A stretch of 55,422 nucleotides of DNA from Bacteroidales bacterium. GTDB taxonomy: Bacteria; Bacteroidota; Bacteroidia; Bacteroidales; UBA932. The DNA is taken from assembly GCA_017527415.1 (NCBI GenBank), contig JAFXQA010000004.1, positions 1-55,422 on the forward strand, read 5' to 3'. This document shows, in pieces, positions 1 to 7,492 of the stretch. Below the pieces are notes generated by a model that was not told the DNA's origin, did no database searches, and saw nothing but the letters and a program-made list of their open reading frames with translations. Numbering within the stretch: the stretch's first letter is position 1; every line of letters begins with the position of its first letter. Position numbers and translations under genes: made by a program.

Positions 1-2
1 AG

Positions 3-163
3 CGGCTACTCAAAGAGGGGAACGAAACCGTGACAACTTGTCACACTTTCAAAATGAAAGCTGCTGACGGTAAAATGCGTCAAACAGATGTTGCCGATCA
101 AGAACAATTATTCAGATTGATACAATCTATCCCTTCACCTATGTCAGAACGCCGCAGCAAATA
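3..163 (+). pseudogene. Truncated BRO-N / antirepressor-like fragment, 5' end outside window
   Basis: The frame is open from the window edge to a TAA at 161-163 and encodes about 53 residues. It contains LLKEGNETVTTC, KMKAADGKMRQTDVAD and LFRLIQSIPSP. This pattern matches the end of the BRO-N domain found in Bacteroidota phage-antirepressor-like / DinD-type proteins. In intact relatives the IPSP motif is followed by a long C-terminal region beginning with KAEPF; here the frame changes to a few unrelated residues and stops. I infer a decayed or rearranged remnant of a phage-derived or DNA-damage-associated gene. The neighbouring frame stays open to about 271 but I do not recognise its translation. 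The family match is from memory of the motif and is fairly good; the true 5' extent is unknown. Confidence 0.6.
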
Positions 164-342
164 AGCGCCCACACACTGCAAGAACAACTGACCAATCTGC
201 CGAAGCGTTTTTTGCAACTTGCTCATATACAACACCTTAGCCAAACAGGTGCGTTGTATTTTCTTACCTGATTACGTAAAACACTGTCGGACAACCACTT
301 ACCCAAAACGCTCGTCGTATCGGAGGCCTTTGGCCGACTAAG

Positions 343-361
343 CCCCTCCCCGAGGGAGGGG
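343..361. repeat. Short GC-rich palindrome of the CCCCTCCC-type
   Basis: A run of C and T followed by its complement forms a near-perfect hairpin with 8 to 9 bp arms, and is followed by a G-rich tail to about 375. Similar C-rich/G-rich palindromes occur in intergenic sequence of many Bacteroidales. It lies between the antirepressor-like remnant and the tRNA terminator. No function can be read from one copy. Confidence 0.45.
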
Positions 362-392
362 TTTGGGGTGGGGCAGTCGAAGACAGGGCACA

Positions 393-423
393 AAAAATAG
401 AGACCGGGTTGGTCTCTATTTTT
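393..423 (-). terminator. Intrinsic terminator of the tRNA-Leu gene
   Basis: A perfect 13-bp inverted repeat (AAAAATAGAGACC and its complement) with a 5-nt loop lies directly downstream of the tRNA 3' end on the minus strand. The outer A/T pairs give a U-tract in either direction, so it may work bidirectionally. Confidence 0.8.
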
Positions 424-425
424 CG

Positions 426-510
426 TGCCCAGAGCGGGAATCGAACCCGCACGTCTTTAAGGGACACTGGATTTTGAGTCCAGCGCGTCTACCAATTCCG
501 CCATCCGGGC
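426..510 (-). tRNA. tRNA-Leu (anticodon CAA)
   Basis: The minus strand folds into an 85-nt cloverleaf. The acceptor stem pairs GCCCGGA with TCTGGGC (one G-U) and the discriminator base is A. The anticodon loop CTCAAAA gives anticodon CAA, which reads UUG. The long variable arm and the GGTTCGATTCC T-arm are those of a class II leucine tRNA. The 3' CCA is not encoded. A hairpin terminator follows and a Bacteroidota-type -7 element lies upstream. The truncated antirepressor-like gene on the other side is compatible with tRNA-associated insertion, but no attachment-site duplication of the tRNA end is visible. Confidence 0.95.
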
Positions 511-555
511 TGGTGTCGGGCGAGGCGATTATGCGCTTCGCTGGCGATTGGACTG

Positions 556-586
556 CAAAGGTAAGAATTTTTTCGTAACTTGCAGG
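556..586 (-). promoter_or_regulatory. Promoter of tRNA-Leu
   Basis: On the minus strand TACCTTTG (556-563) matches the Bacteroidota -7 consensus TAnnTTTG and lies about 45 bp upstream of the mature tRNA 5' end. At the expected -33 position (583-586, 19-bp spacer) there is only a weak CCTG. It sits in the short gap shared with the divergently read aroB. Confidence 0.5.
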
Positions 587-590
587 TGTT

Positions 591-1727
591 ATGGAAGGAC
601 TTGCATCAGAATTAAAGAAATACAAGCAAATCTTCGTGGTGTGCGACCGGAATGTTTTGGCTTTCGCGCAGACACTGGCGTCCATCGCAGGTGCAAAAAC
701 GGTCGAGAATTGCGCGTGCGGAGCCAAAAATGGCAATGCAAGAGCAAATAACGGCCTAAATTGCGCGTGCGAAAGCAAAAAAAACGATAGTGAGTGGCCT
801 TTGCTGGCTATCACGGCCGATGAGGCCCACAAGACCATCGACACGGTAATGGAGATCTGCCGCTGGCTATGCTACAGCGGGGCTGACCGCGATGCGCTGG
901 TGCTGGCGGTGGGCGGCGGAGTCACCACGGATATGGCCGGGTTCGCGGCATCTATCTACAAGCGCGGCATCCGCTACGCCAACATCCCCACCACGCTTCT
1001 TTCCATGGTAGATGCCGGCATAGGCGGCAAGACGGGGGTGAATCTGGACGGATACAAGAACCTTCTGGGCGTAATCCGCCAGCCGGAGTTCACCGCCATC
1101 TTCCCCGAGGTGCTGGAGACCCTGCCGGATCGCGAACTTCGCAGTGGCCTGGCGGAGATGCTGAAGACTTTCATCATCAAAAACCCGGCGCACGCCTACG
1201 AACGCACGGTGGCATTCTTCCAGACACCGTGCAGCGGAGACTGTCCGGAAGACTCCGCGTTGCTCCGCAACCCGTTCCGGGAAAATGCTCCGCTATCCGG
1301 ACAGTCTTCGCTGTCCCAACTGATCCACCAGGCGGCAGCCATCAAGCAAGCGATTGTGGAGAAGGATGAATTCGAGAGCGGGCAACGGCGCAAACTCAAC
1401 CTTGGCCACACATGGGCGCATGCCATCGAATGGTGGCAGAAAGAGACTGGCCGCGAGGAACAGCTTACCCATGGCGAGGCGGTGGCGATTGGGATGGTGC
1501 AGGCAGCGAAGTACGCAGAGCGCCACGGCATCGCCGAGGAACCGGGCCTGGCTGACCGCATCGCGACGGATTTGAAAGCCTGCGGCCTGCCCACCGAACT
1601 CCCCTGCCCGGAGCAGGATCTGCTCCCCGCCATCCTCAAGGATAAAAAAGCATACGGCAGCAAGATCAAACTCGTGCTGCCGTGCAAGATAGGTAAGGTA
1701 GTCGTTTTACCTATGCTTTTCTCATAA
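591..1727 (+). CDS. aroB: 3-dehydroquinate synthase with two in-frame insertions
   Basis: AroB converts DAHP to 3-dehydroquinate, the second step of the shikimate pathway, using NAD and a divalent metal in the cytoplasm. Visible family motifs are GGGVTTDMAGFAAS (NAD binding), PTTLLSMVDAGIGGKTGVN, KNLLG, RRKLNLGHTWAHAIE and LTHGEAVAIGM, with metal-ligand histidines in the last two. The product is 378 residues; relatives are usually near 350. The excess is explained by two unusual stretches. Residues about 40-64 contain a repeated NCAC-like segment from a DNA direct repeat. Residues about 214-241 are encoded by a palindromic element (1231-1314) that lies between helices ahead of the SQLIHQAAAIKQ segment. 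All core motifs are intact, so activity is likely retained. ATG at 591. The 3' end overlaps the convergent phosphoesterase gene by 6 bp. Confidence 0.93.
   Translation: MEGLASELKKYKQIFVVCDRNVLAFAQTLASIAGAKTVENCACGAKNGNARANNGLNCACESKKNDSEWPLLAITADEAHKTIDTVMEICRWLCYSGADRDALVLAVGGGVTTDMAGFAASIYKRGIRYANIPTTLLSMVDAGIGGKTGVNLDGYKNLLGVIRQPEFTAIFPEVLETLPDRELRSGLAEMLKTFIIKNPAHAYERTVAFFQTPCSGDCPEDSALLRNPFRENAPLSGQSSLSQLIHQAAAIKQAIVEKDEFESGQRRKLNLGHTWAHAIEWWQKETGREEQLTHGEAVAIGMVQAAKYAERHGIAEEPGLADRIATDLKACGLPTELPCPEQDLLPAILKDKKAYGSKIKLVLPCKIGKVVVLPMLFS
708..781 (+). repeat. In-frame direct repeat inside aroB
   Basis: A 23-bp segment starting AATTGCGCGTGCG occurs at 708-730 and again at 759-781 with 20 of 23 bases identical. 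The spacing is 51 bp, which keeps the reading frame. It encodes two Cys/Ala/Lys-containing blocks in a region of AroB that is normally short and variable. It could be the trace of a small duplication or of an inserted repetitive element. Confidence 0.6.
1231..1314. repeat. Palindromic element copy 1, in frame within aroB
   Basis: Arms 1231-1249 and 1296-1314 are complementary at 17 of 19 positions, including a perfect 11-bp GACTGTCCGGA / TCCGGACAGTC. The interior (about 1252-1292) shares a core with the element inside radA: 33 of 40 bases match, including CCGTTCC and AAAATGCTCC. It is read as coding sequence in aroB and adds about 28 residues. The arms differ from those of the radA copy, yet each pair is self-complementary. 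Confidence 0.8.
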
Positions 1728-3095
1728 CACCACGACTTCTTCCGTAAGCATATTGCTTTCTGCATCCCACGAATCGCGGGCGAAGAGGGATACAGTGTAC
1801 TCGCCGGAGGCGAGCTTCAGCTCCTGCCGCCAGGTCTTTTTCATCTGCGAAGCCTGCGGCACGCGGTAGAAATCTGCCAGTATCTTCTTGGTGCAGACGG
1901 TGCTGTCGCCGGCCGCGACCGTCAGGTAGTAGGTGTGCACGAACTCATCGTCGGTGCCGGCAGGCCAGGTAGCAACGGCTCCCCCGGATATCGCCTTCAC
2001 TTTCAGACCCTTGAGCGACGGGGCCTTGTTGGCGGCGGCCAGACGCTTATGGTCATACTTCCGAAGATGAGCGCCGTCTTCCGCAGGACGCCTGAACACC
2101 CAGTGCTTGCCGATGGTGGTCTGGTTGTAGAAGTCCATACGCACCGCGCGCATGTTCCCCTTGTTGTCGAACTGCAGGAGCAGGCCCTGCGAGAACTCGT
2201 CCTTATCCTTCATCACCGTCAGGCCAGCCATCTCCTCGTATCCGCCGTTGTCTATGGCCATATAGCGGGTAGAAGCTGTCCCCATCACGGTAAATGCCCC
2301 CTGCCATACGCTGCGCGGGTCGTTGAGGGGGAAGTGGAGATGCCCGCCGAACACCACCGCCTGGGGATATTTGGAAAGTGTTTCGGTCAGCACCTTTGTG
2401 CTCCAGTAGCCGTTGCCTTTAGGGTAGACATCGTCCAGGAAGCTGCCGTAGATGGTGCCGTAAATCATGGCGTGGGTGATGACGATCACATATTTGTCCG
2501 GATCTTTTTCGGTTAGGTCCTTCAGGTTCTCGTCGAGCCACCTGATACTTTCTTCTGGATACACGACCGGATTGCGGCCGTCCGGAACTACCGAAAGGAT
2601 ATGGTAACCCCCAATCTCATAATGCCTGCACTCGAACTTCTCCGCCATAGTCGGATCGCCGACCTCGGCTTTATAGAACTCGGGGCCCAGGCGCCTGGGA
2701 AACTGCTTTGCTTCCTTGTAGGTGTCTGTAGTCCACTCCTTCCACACGTCATGATTGCCAACCGTATAAGCCAGAGGCACATCCAATGGGCTGAAAACAC
2801 TTTCGTATAGACGTTTCCAATCGTTTATTTCTATATACTTCTTGGCATTCCAGGCCGGGCTGTCCACCAGGTCGCCTACCACAACGACACCGTCCAGGCC
2901 GCCGAAACGGGCGGCAAAACCGCGCTCCTGGATAAGGGCGCTGCGGAACTTGTAGCCAGGCACGCCGTTATACCCGTTCACATGGGTGTCGCTGATGACG
3001 GCCAGGTTTGCCACGACTTTCTTTTCGTTGAAGTCTTTTGCAGGAAGGATGTATCCCACCAGCAGGAGAGCTAAAAGAATGCAGATCCTACGCAT
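1722..3095 (-). CDS. Secreted calcineurin-like metallophosphoesterase
   Basis: The 457-residue product starts with a hydrophobic signal peptide (RRICILLALLLVGYILPA) and is probably exported to the periplasm or cell surface. The dinuclear-metal phosphoesterase motifs appear in order: SDTHVN near residue 35, GDLVD near 74, GNHDVW near 114, VITHAMIYG near 206 and GGHLHFPLN near 250. The C-terminal hundred residues, after about 350, look like a beta-sandwich of the fibronectin III kind (TYYLTVAAGDSTV, GEYTVSLFARDSWDAES). The substrate is unknown; the family includes nucleotidases, phosphodiesterases and purple-acid-phosphatase-like enzymes. The start overlaps the radA stop by 8 bp, so it is probably the last gene of the minus-strand series. 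It converges with aroB. Confidence 0.85.
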   Translation of the reverse strand: MRRICILLALLLVGYILPAKDFNEKKVVANLAVISDTHVNGYNGVPGYKFRSALIQERGFAARFGGLDGVVVVGDLVDSPAWNAKKYIEINDWKRLYESVFSPLDVPLAYTVGNHDVWKEWTTDTYKEAKQFPRRLGPEFYKAEVGDPTMAEKFECRHYEIGGYHILSVVPDGRNPVVYPEESIRWLDENLKDLTEKDPDKYVIVITHAMIYGTIYGSFLDDVYPKGNGYWSTKVLTETLSKYPQAVVFGGHLHFPLNDPRSVWQGAFTVMGTASTRYMAIDNGGYEEMAGLTVMKDKDEFSQGLLLQFDNKGNMRAVRMDFYNQTTIGKHWVFRRPAEDGAHLRKYDHKRLAAANKAPSLKGLKVKAISGGAVATWPAGTDDEFVHTYYLTVAAGDSTVCTKKILADFYRVPQASQMKKTWRQELKLASGEYTVSLFARDSWDAESNMLTEEVVVL

Positions 3096-4545
3096 TTTTG
3101 AAAAGGGCTTTTACGAGGGCCGGCACATCGGCCACCTTGACAATCTTTATCTCTTTGGGCTGTTGTTCTCCGAGCGGAGTGAAACTGCTCACATAGATGC
3201 GCTTGAAGCCCAGGCGGGCGGCCTCGCCGATGCGGCGGTCCGTGTTCGCGACGGGGCGGATCTCCCCGCTGAGCCCAACCTCACCGGCAAAGCAGGAATC
3301 CCCGGGGAGAGAGTAGTCGAAATTGGATGAGAGCACCGCCGCGACCACGGCAAGGTCGGCGGCAGGGTCGCTGACCTTGAGGCCGCCCGCCATGTTCAGG
3401 AAGACGTCCTTGGCACTTAGGTGGAAACCGGCGCGCTTTTCCAGCACGGCCAGGAGCATGTTCAGGCGGCGGGTATCAAAGCCTGTGGCGGAGCGCTGGG
3501 CGGTGCCGTATACGGCGCTGCTCACCAGGGCCTGCACCTCGAAGAGGAGGGGCCTGGTGCCATCGAGCGTAGCGCAGATGGCCGCTCCGCTGAGTCCGGC
3601 CTCATGCATGGGGATCAGCATTTCCGAGGGGTTAGCCACCTCGCGGAGACCCGCGCCGGTCATCTCGAAAACTGCGATTTCGGATGTGGATCCGAATCGG
3701 TTCTTGATGCTGCGAAGGATTCTGTATGCCCCGCGGTTCTCGCCCTCGAACTGCAGAACCACGTCCACAATGTGTTCCAGTATCTTGGGGCCGGCGATAT
3801 AACCGTCTTTGGTGATGTGGCCTATCAGCAACACCGGGATGCCGCTCTCTTTGGCAAAGCGCAGCAGCATCGCCGCCACCTCTTTTATCTGGCTGACGCT
3901 CCCGGGGGTGGATTCCACCGTGTCGGTGAACATCGTCTGCACCGAATCCACTATCATCAGCTCCGGCCGTATCTCCTCCGCCTGCTCCAGAATGGATTCC
4001 ATCCGCGTCTCGGTGAAAATCAGCGTATCCTCCACCGGTGCTGCGGGAGAGTCCGTTTCTTCCGCGCTGCTTCGCAGGCCGTTCCGGCAAAATGCTCCAG
4101 AAACGGACTCTCCCACAGCACCTCCGCAAAGCCGGTCTGCACGCATTTTCACCTGACGCGCACTCTCCTCGCCTGTAACATACAACGTCTTCAACCCCGA
4201 AACCAGCGGAATCTGCAGACTCAGCGTAGACTTGCCTATGCCGGGTTCACCACCTATCAGCACCAGCGAACCGGGCACTATACCTCCACCGAGAAGACGG
4301 TCCAGCTCGGGCATACCAAGCTGCAGACGCGGCTCCTTGGAGCGGTCTATCTCCTTCAGCCTCAACGGCTTGCGTTCGCCCTTGCTACCGGAAGCCACGG
4401 CTTTGGCCCCACCTTTAGAGCCCTTCTTCTCTACAGGAGCCTCAACCATCGTGTTCCACTCTCCGCACGCCGGGCAGCGCCCCATCCACTTGGGACTCTC
4501 GTTACCGCAGTTGGTGCAGTACCATAATGTCTTCGCTGATGCCAT
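3088..4545 (-). CDS. radA: DNA repair protein RadA with an in-frame palindromic insertion
   Basis: RadA is a hexameric DnaB-like ATPase that promotes branch migration during recombinational repair. Visible are the N-terminal zinc finger (CTNCG and CPACG, about residues 10-27), Walker A GGEPGIGKST, the Walker B-like LMIVDSV, the RadA signature KNRFGSTSE and a C-terminal Lon-protease-like domain (from GFDTRRLNML to VSSFTPLGEQ). The 485 residues exceed the usual 450-460 by about 28. The excess is residues about 142-170, encoded by a palindromic element (4037-4122) between MRADRL and DTLIFTETRMES. That site sits in the ATPase domain just after the MRAxRL motif and is probably a surface loop. All catalytic motifs are intact. 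ATG at 4545. Confidence 0.95.
   Translation of the reverse strand: MASAKTLWYCTNCGNESPKWMGRCPACGEWNTMVEAPVEKKGSKGGAKAVASGSKGERKPLRLKEIDRSKEPRLQLGMPELDRLLGGGIVPGSLVLIGGEPGIGKSTLSLQIPLVSGLKTLYVTGEESARQVKMRADRLCGGAVGESVSGAFCRNGLRSSAEETDSPAAPVEDTLIFTETRMESILEQAEEIRPELMIVDSVQTMFTDTVESTPGSVSQIKEVAAMLLRFAKESGIPVLLIGHITKDGYIAGPKILEHIVDVVLQFEGENRGAYRILRSIKNRFGSTSEIAVFEMTGAGLREVANPSEMLIPMHEAGLSGAAICATLDGTRPLLFEVQALVSSAVYGTAQRSATGFDTRRLNMLLAVLEKRAGFHLSAKDVFLNMAGGLKVSDPAADLAVVAAVLSSNFDYSLPGDSCFAGEVGLSGEIRPVANTDRRIGEAARLGFKRIYVSSFTPLGEQQPKEIKIVKVADVPALVKALFKNA
4037..4122. repeat. Palindromic element copy 2, in frame within radA
   Basis: Arms 4037-4060 and 4099-4122 are complementary at 23 of 24 positions, a near-perfect stem around a 38-nt interior. 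The interior shares its core with copy 1 in aroB (33 of 40 bases). radA is on the minus strand and aroB on the plus strand, so the element is translated in opposite orientations in the two genes. Read in the radA direction the peptide is SGAFCRNGLRSSAE; the reverse complement of copy 1 would give the near-identical SGAFSRNGLRSNAE. Confidence 0.85.
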
Positions 4546-4567
4546 AATCCTGTCGCCGGCGTTTGTG

Positions 4568-5110
4568 CTATACTTCCTTTATGATATCCATTCCCATCCT
4601 GATGGCCTCTTCGTTCATCGGGATAAGATGATGGTGCCTTTCAGGAAGGGTCTTGCGCAAGGCCTTCAGCACGCTTTCCACACTCACGATGGGATGAATC
4701 TTGAGCAGGCCTCCCAGAATCATCATGTTGAAAACCTTGATCATGTTCATCTCGGCCGCCTTGTCCATAGCGTCTATCCTGTAGACGTGGATGTCCTTGC
4801 GGGTGGGAGGATTATTGATGCCGTAGCCGTCATAGATGAGGCTGCCGCCGGGCTTAACCTTGCTCTCGAATTTCTCGAGCGAGGGCTGGTTCAGCACGAT
4901 GGCCGTGTCGTATGAACTCAGGATGGGGGACGAAACGGGCTCGTCGCTCACGATGACGGTCACGTTGGCGGTGCCGCCGCGCTGCTCGGGGCCGTATGCC
5001 GGCATCCAGGTTACTTCCTTATCTTCCATCAGGCCGGAGTAGGCCAGGATCTTGCCCATCGAGAGGACTCCCTGTCCTCCAAATCCGGATATGATAATCT
5101 CGTGTGTCAT
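4568..5110 (-). CDS. 2-oxoacid:ferredoxin oxidoreductase, gamma subunit
   Basis: The 180-residue product is a small pyruvate/ketoisovalerate oxidoreductase gamma-type subunit with the signatures GFGGQGVLSMGKILA (residues 9-23) and PAYGPEQRGGTANVTV. It is the last gene of a four-subunit set (ferredoxin-like delta, alpha, beta, gamma). The complex oxidatively decarboxylates 2-oxoacids with CoA and passes electrons to ferredoxin. The start overlaps the beta-subunit stop by 4 bp, indicating translational coupling. The neighbours ptb, buk and a branched-chain aminotransferase favour branched-chain 2-oxoacids as substrates, but that is inference from context. Confidence 0.88.
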   Translation of the reverse strand: MTHEIIISGFGGQGVLSMGKILAYSGLMEDKEVTWMPAYGPEQRGGTANVTVIVSDEPVSSPILSSYDTAIVLNQPSLEKFESKVKPGGSLIYDGYGINNPPTRKDIHVYRIDAMDKAAEMNMIKVFNMMILGGLLKIHPIVSVESVLKALRKTLPERHHHLIPMNEEAIRMGMDIIKEV

Positions 5111-5880
5111 AACTCTTTACCTTTATCTTTAAGATCTCCGAGAGGATAAAAGGGAACCATGTTCTCTTCCATCCACTTGTTGGCCTTGTCCGGGCTCATG
5201 CGCCAGTTGGTGTTGCAGGTGGAAACTATCTCCACGAGGTTGGAGCCTTTGCCCTGCATGGAGTATTCAAAAGCCTTGCGGATGGCCTTCTTTGCCTTCA
5301 GGATTGAAGGCACGTTCTGCACACTCTGGCGGGTCACATAGCAGGTGCCCTCGAGCTGGGCGGCTATATCCGCCATCTTGAGAGGGTATCCGTGAAGTTT
5401 GGGATCGCGGCCGTAGGGGCAGGTGACGGTCTTCATGCCGATCAGCGTGGTCGGGGCCATCTGGCCTCCGGTCATTCCGTAGATGGCATTGTTGATGAAG
5501 ATGATCGTGATGTTCTCACCGCGGTTCAGGGCATGGATGGTTTCACCCGTGCCGATGCAGGCTAAGTCACCGTCGCCCTGATAGGTGAACACCAGGCGGT
5601 CCGGCCAGAGTCGCTTCACTGCGGAGGCCAGTGCAGGAGCACGGCCGTGGGCGGCTTCCTGCCAGTCAACATCTATATACTTATAGGCGAACACGGCGCA
5701 TCCTACGGGGGAGATGGCAATGGTTTTGTCTGCCATTCCCATTTCGGCGATGACTTCCGACACGAGTTTGTGGACCACTCCGTGGCTGCAGCCCGGGCAG
5801 TAGTGCATGGGCACATCGTTCAGCAATTCCGGTTTCTTATATACCAGATTCTCTTCCTTGATTATTTCTTCTCTAGTCAT
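5107..5880 (-). CDS. 2-oxoacid:ferredoxin oxidoreductase, beta (thiamine diphosphate) subunit
   Basis: The 257-residue product has the thiamine-diphosphate-binding features of the family: CPGCSHGVVHKLVSEV near residue 28, the motif GDGDLACIGTGETIHA near residue 100, and NNAIYGMTGGQMAPTT just after. It carries the active-site cofactor that decarboxylates the 2-oxoacid before transfer to CoA. It lies 12 bp after the alpha-subunit gene and overlaps the gamma gene. The order alpha-beta-gamma after a small ferredoxin matches VOR/KOR-type enzymes. Confidence 0.9.
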   Translation of the reverse strand: MTREEIIKEENLVYKKPELLNDVPMHYCPGCSHGVVHKLVSEVIAEMGMADKTIAISPVGCAVFAYKYIDVDWQEAAHGRAPALASAVKRLWPDRLVFTYQGDGDLACIGTGETIHALNRGENITIIFINNAIYGMTGGQMAPTTLIGMKTVTCPYGRDPKLHGYPLKMADIAAQLEGTCYVTRQSVQNVPSILKAKKAIRKAFEYSMQGKGSNLVEIVSTCNTNWRMSPDKANKWMEENMVPFYPLGDLKDKGKEL

Positions 5881-5892
5881 AGGGCGCAGCGG

Positions 5893-6975
5893 TTAAAGTG
5901 TCATACTCTTGATCTGTTCCAGCACCTCTTCCGGCTCAGGGATGATGCCGCCGAGGCGGCCGTACCACTTGACAGGAACGCCACATTCCACGGCGAGACG
6001 GATGTCTTCCACCATCTGTCCGGCATTGATCTCCAGCGAAAGGATACCCTTCACCTTCTTGCCCAGCTCTCCTATTTTAGCATAAGGGAAAGGCCAGAGG
6101 GTGATGGGGCGGAGCAGGCCCACCTTGATGCCCTGCTCGCGGGCAATGGCGATGACCTTCTTGGCGATGCGGGCGGCACTGCCGAAAGCCACGATCAGGT
6201 ACTGCGCATCTTCGGTCTTGTACTCCTCATAGCGGACTTCCTTCTCTTCGATCACGCGGTACTTGGCCTGGATGCGGAGGTTGTTCTGCTCCATCTCCTC
6301 GGAACGGAGTTCAAGGGAGGTGATGATGTTGGGCTTGCGCATGCCGATGCGGCCCGTGGTAGCCCAGGGGCATTCCTTTGCAATCTCCTCCGTAGTGCGG
6401 CGGGGTTTGAAAGGAGGCAGCACCACCTTCTCCATCATCTGCCCTATGGCGCCGTCGGAAAGGATCATCGCAGGATTACGGTAACGGAAAGCCAGCTCGA
6501 AGGCGAGGTCCACGAAATCCGCCATCTCCTGCACCGATGCAGGGGCGAGGGTAATGAGGCGATAGTCGCCGTGGCCGCCGCCCTTCACTGTCTGGAAGTA
6601 ATCCGCCTGGCTTGGCTGGATGGTTCCGAGGCCGGGGCCACCGCGGGAAACGTTCACGATGAGGGCAGGGAGTTCTGCTCCCGCCATGTAGGAAATGCCT
6701 TCCTGCATCAGGGAGATGCCAGGGGAGGATGAGGAGGTCATGACCTTCTTGCCGGTGGCGGCGCCGCCGTAGACCATGTTGATGGATGCCACTTCGCTCT
6801 CTGCCTGCAGCACCACCATGCCGGTGGTCTCCCAAGGCTTCTCCGCGGCCAGGGTCTCGAGGACCTCGGACTGGGGAGTGATAGGATAGCCGAAGTATCC
6901 GTCGCAGCCGCAGCGGATGGCGGCATGGGCAATGGCTTCATTGCCTTTCATAAGGGTGATTTCTTTCTCAGCCAT
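5893..6975 (-). CDS. vorB: 3-methyl-2-oxobutanoate:ferredoxin oxidoreductase, alpha subunit
   Basis: The 360-residue product begins LMKGNEAIAHAAIRCG followed by GYFGYPITPQSEVLE, the pyrimidine-binding domain of the alpha subunit. This opening is the one I associate with proteins named VorB (ketoisovalerate type). The central and C-terminal parts (YLIVAFGSAARIAKKVI, GLLRPITLWPFPY) are the transketolase C-terminal-like domain. It is separated by 2 bp from the ferredoxin gene upstream. 2-oxoglutarate oxidoreductase alpha subunits are close relatives, so specificity is inferred mainly from the ptb-buk-aminotransferase context. Confidence 0.88.
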   Translation of the reverse strand: MAEKEITLMKGNEAIAHAAIRCGCDGYFGYPITPQSEVLETLAAEKPWETTGMVVLQAESEVASINMVYGGAATGKKVMTSSSSPGISLMQEGISYMAGAELPALIVNVSRGGPGLGTIQPSQADYFQTVKGGGHGDYRLITLAPASVQEMADFVDLAFELAFRYRNPAMILSDGAIGQMMEKVVLPPFKPRRTTEEIAKECPWATTGRIGMRKPNIITSLELRSEEMEQNNLRIQAKYRVIEEKEVRYEEYKTEDAQYLIVAFGSAARIAKKVIAIAREQGIKVGLLRPITLWPFPYAKIGELGKKVKGILSLEINAGQMVEDIRLAVECGVPVKWYGRLGGIIPEPEEVLEQIKSMTL

Positions 6976-6977
6976 GA

Positions 6978-7208
6978 CTATTCCTCCTTTTTACGGTAAA
7001 CGGTGATACAGCCATCCGGGCAGACTATCGCACAGGACGTGCATCCCGTGCAGCTGTCCTCCAGTACGGCCTCAGCATAGTTGTAGCCCTTCTGGTTCAC
7101 GTTTTTGGTGGTGAGGGCCAGGACGTGCAGCGGACAGGCGACCACGCAAAGGCCGCAGCCTTTGCAGCGTTCGACGTCCACCACTGTCGCTCCTTTCATT
7201 TTAGCCAT
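6978..7208 (-). CDS. 2-[4Fe-4S] ferredoxin-like subunit of the oxoacid oxidoreductase
   Basis: The 76-residue product has two 4Fe-4S cluster motifs, CKGCGLCVVACP (about residues 15-26) and CTGCTSCAIVCP (about 53-64). It corresponds to the delta subunit that carries electrons out of the complex. I chose the ATG at 7208 because it gives a normal-length ferredoxin. A longer reading upstream would overlap the TPR gene in another frame and adds no recognisable sequence. It is the first of the four co-directional oxidoreductase genes. Confidence 0.92.
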   Translation of the reverse strand: MAKMKGATVVDVERCKGCGLCVVACPLHVLALTTKNVNQKGYNYAEAVLEDSCTGCTSCAIVCPDGCITVYRKKEE

Positions 7209-7222
7209 AAAAGTGTTATTGT

Positions 7223-7492
7223 TTATTGGTTGTACATATCTTTGTTGTAGAAGTCCAGAATCTCGTTCGCTATGTCCAGGGCCTGCTGCGCGGGGCTTTC
7301 CGGGTTCAGGTGGATGGCCTCCAGGTAGTTGTTCATGGCCATCTGCCAGTTGCCTTTTTTCCGCCAAGCGTTGCCGAGGAGATAGAAAAGGGTGTCGTCC
7401 ATGATGCCTCCGCCCGCACGGTATTCCTCCATCAGGGCAATGGCCTCATCGGCCTTGCTGGCATCCAGGAGATCCTTGACCCTGTCCTTCAT
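7223..7492 (-). CDS. Small tetratricopeptide-repeat protein
   Basis: The 89-residue product contains about two TPR units: ADEAIALMEEY and the better-matching LFYLLGNAWRKKGNWQMAMNNYLEAIHLNPESP. There is no signal peptide, so it is probably cytoplasmic. The ATG at 7492 overlaps the stop of the aminotransferase gene (TGATG), which argues for translational coupling and for this start over one further upstream. Its place between the aminotransferase and the oxidoreductase suggests a scaffold or assembly role in the pathway, but nothing in the sequence proves it. Confidence 0.8.
   Translation of the reverse strand: MKDRVKDLLDASKADEAIALMEEYRAGGGIMDDTLFYLLGNAWRKKGNWQMAMNNYLEAIHLNPESPAQQALDIANEILDFYNKDMYNQ

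Noticed and set aside
427..510. Phage attachment site within the tRNA-Leu gene
   Set aside because: No duplicated tRNA 3' segment was found nearby in the window, so there is no direct evidence of integration at this tRNA.
3421..4527. Long plus-strand reading frame opposite radA
   Set aside because: It lies entirely antisense to radA, whose motifs are clear; the translation is His/Gln/Leu-rich with no recognisable domain. GC-rich coding DNA produces such frames.
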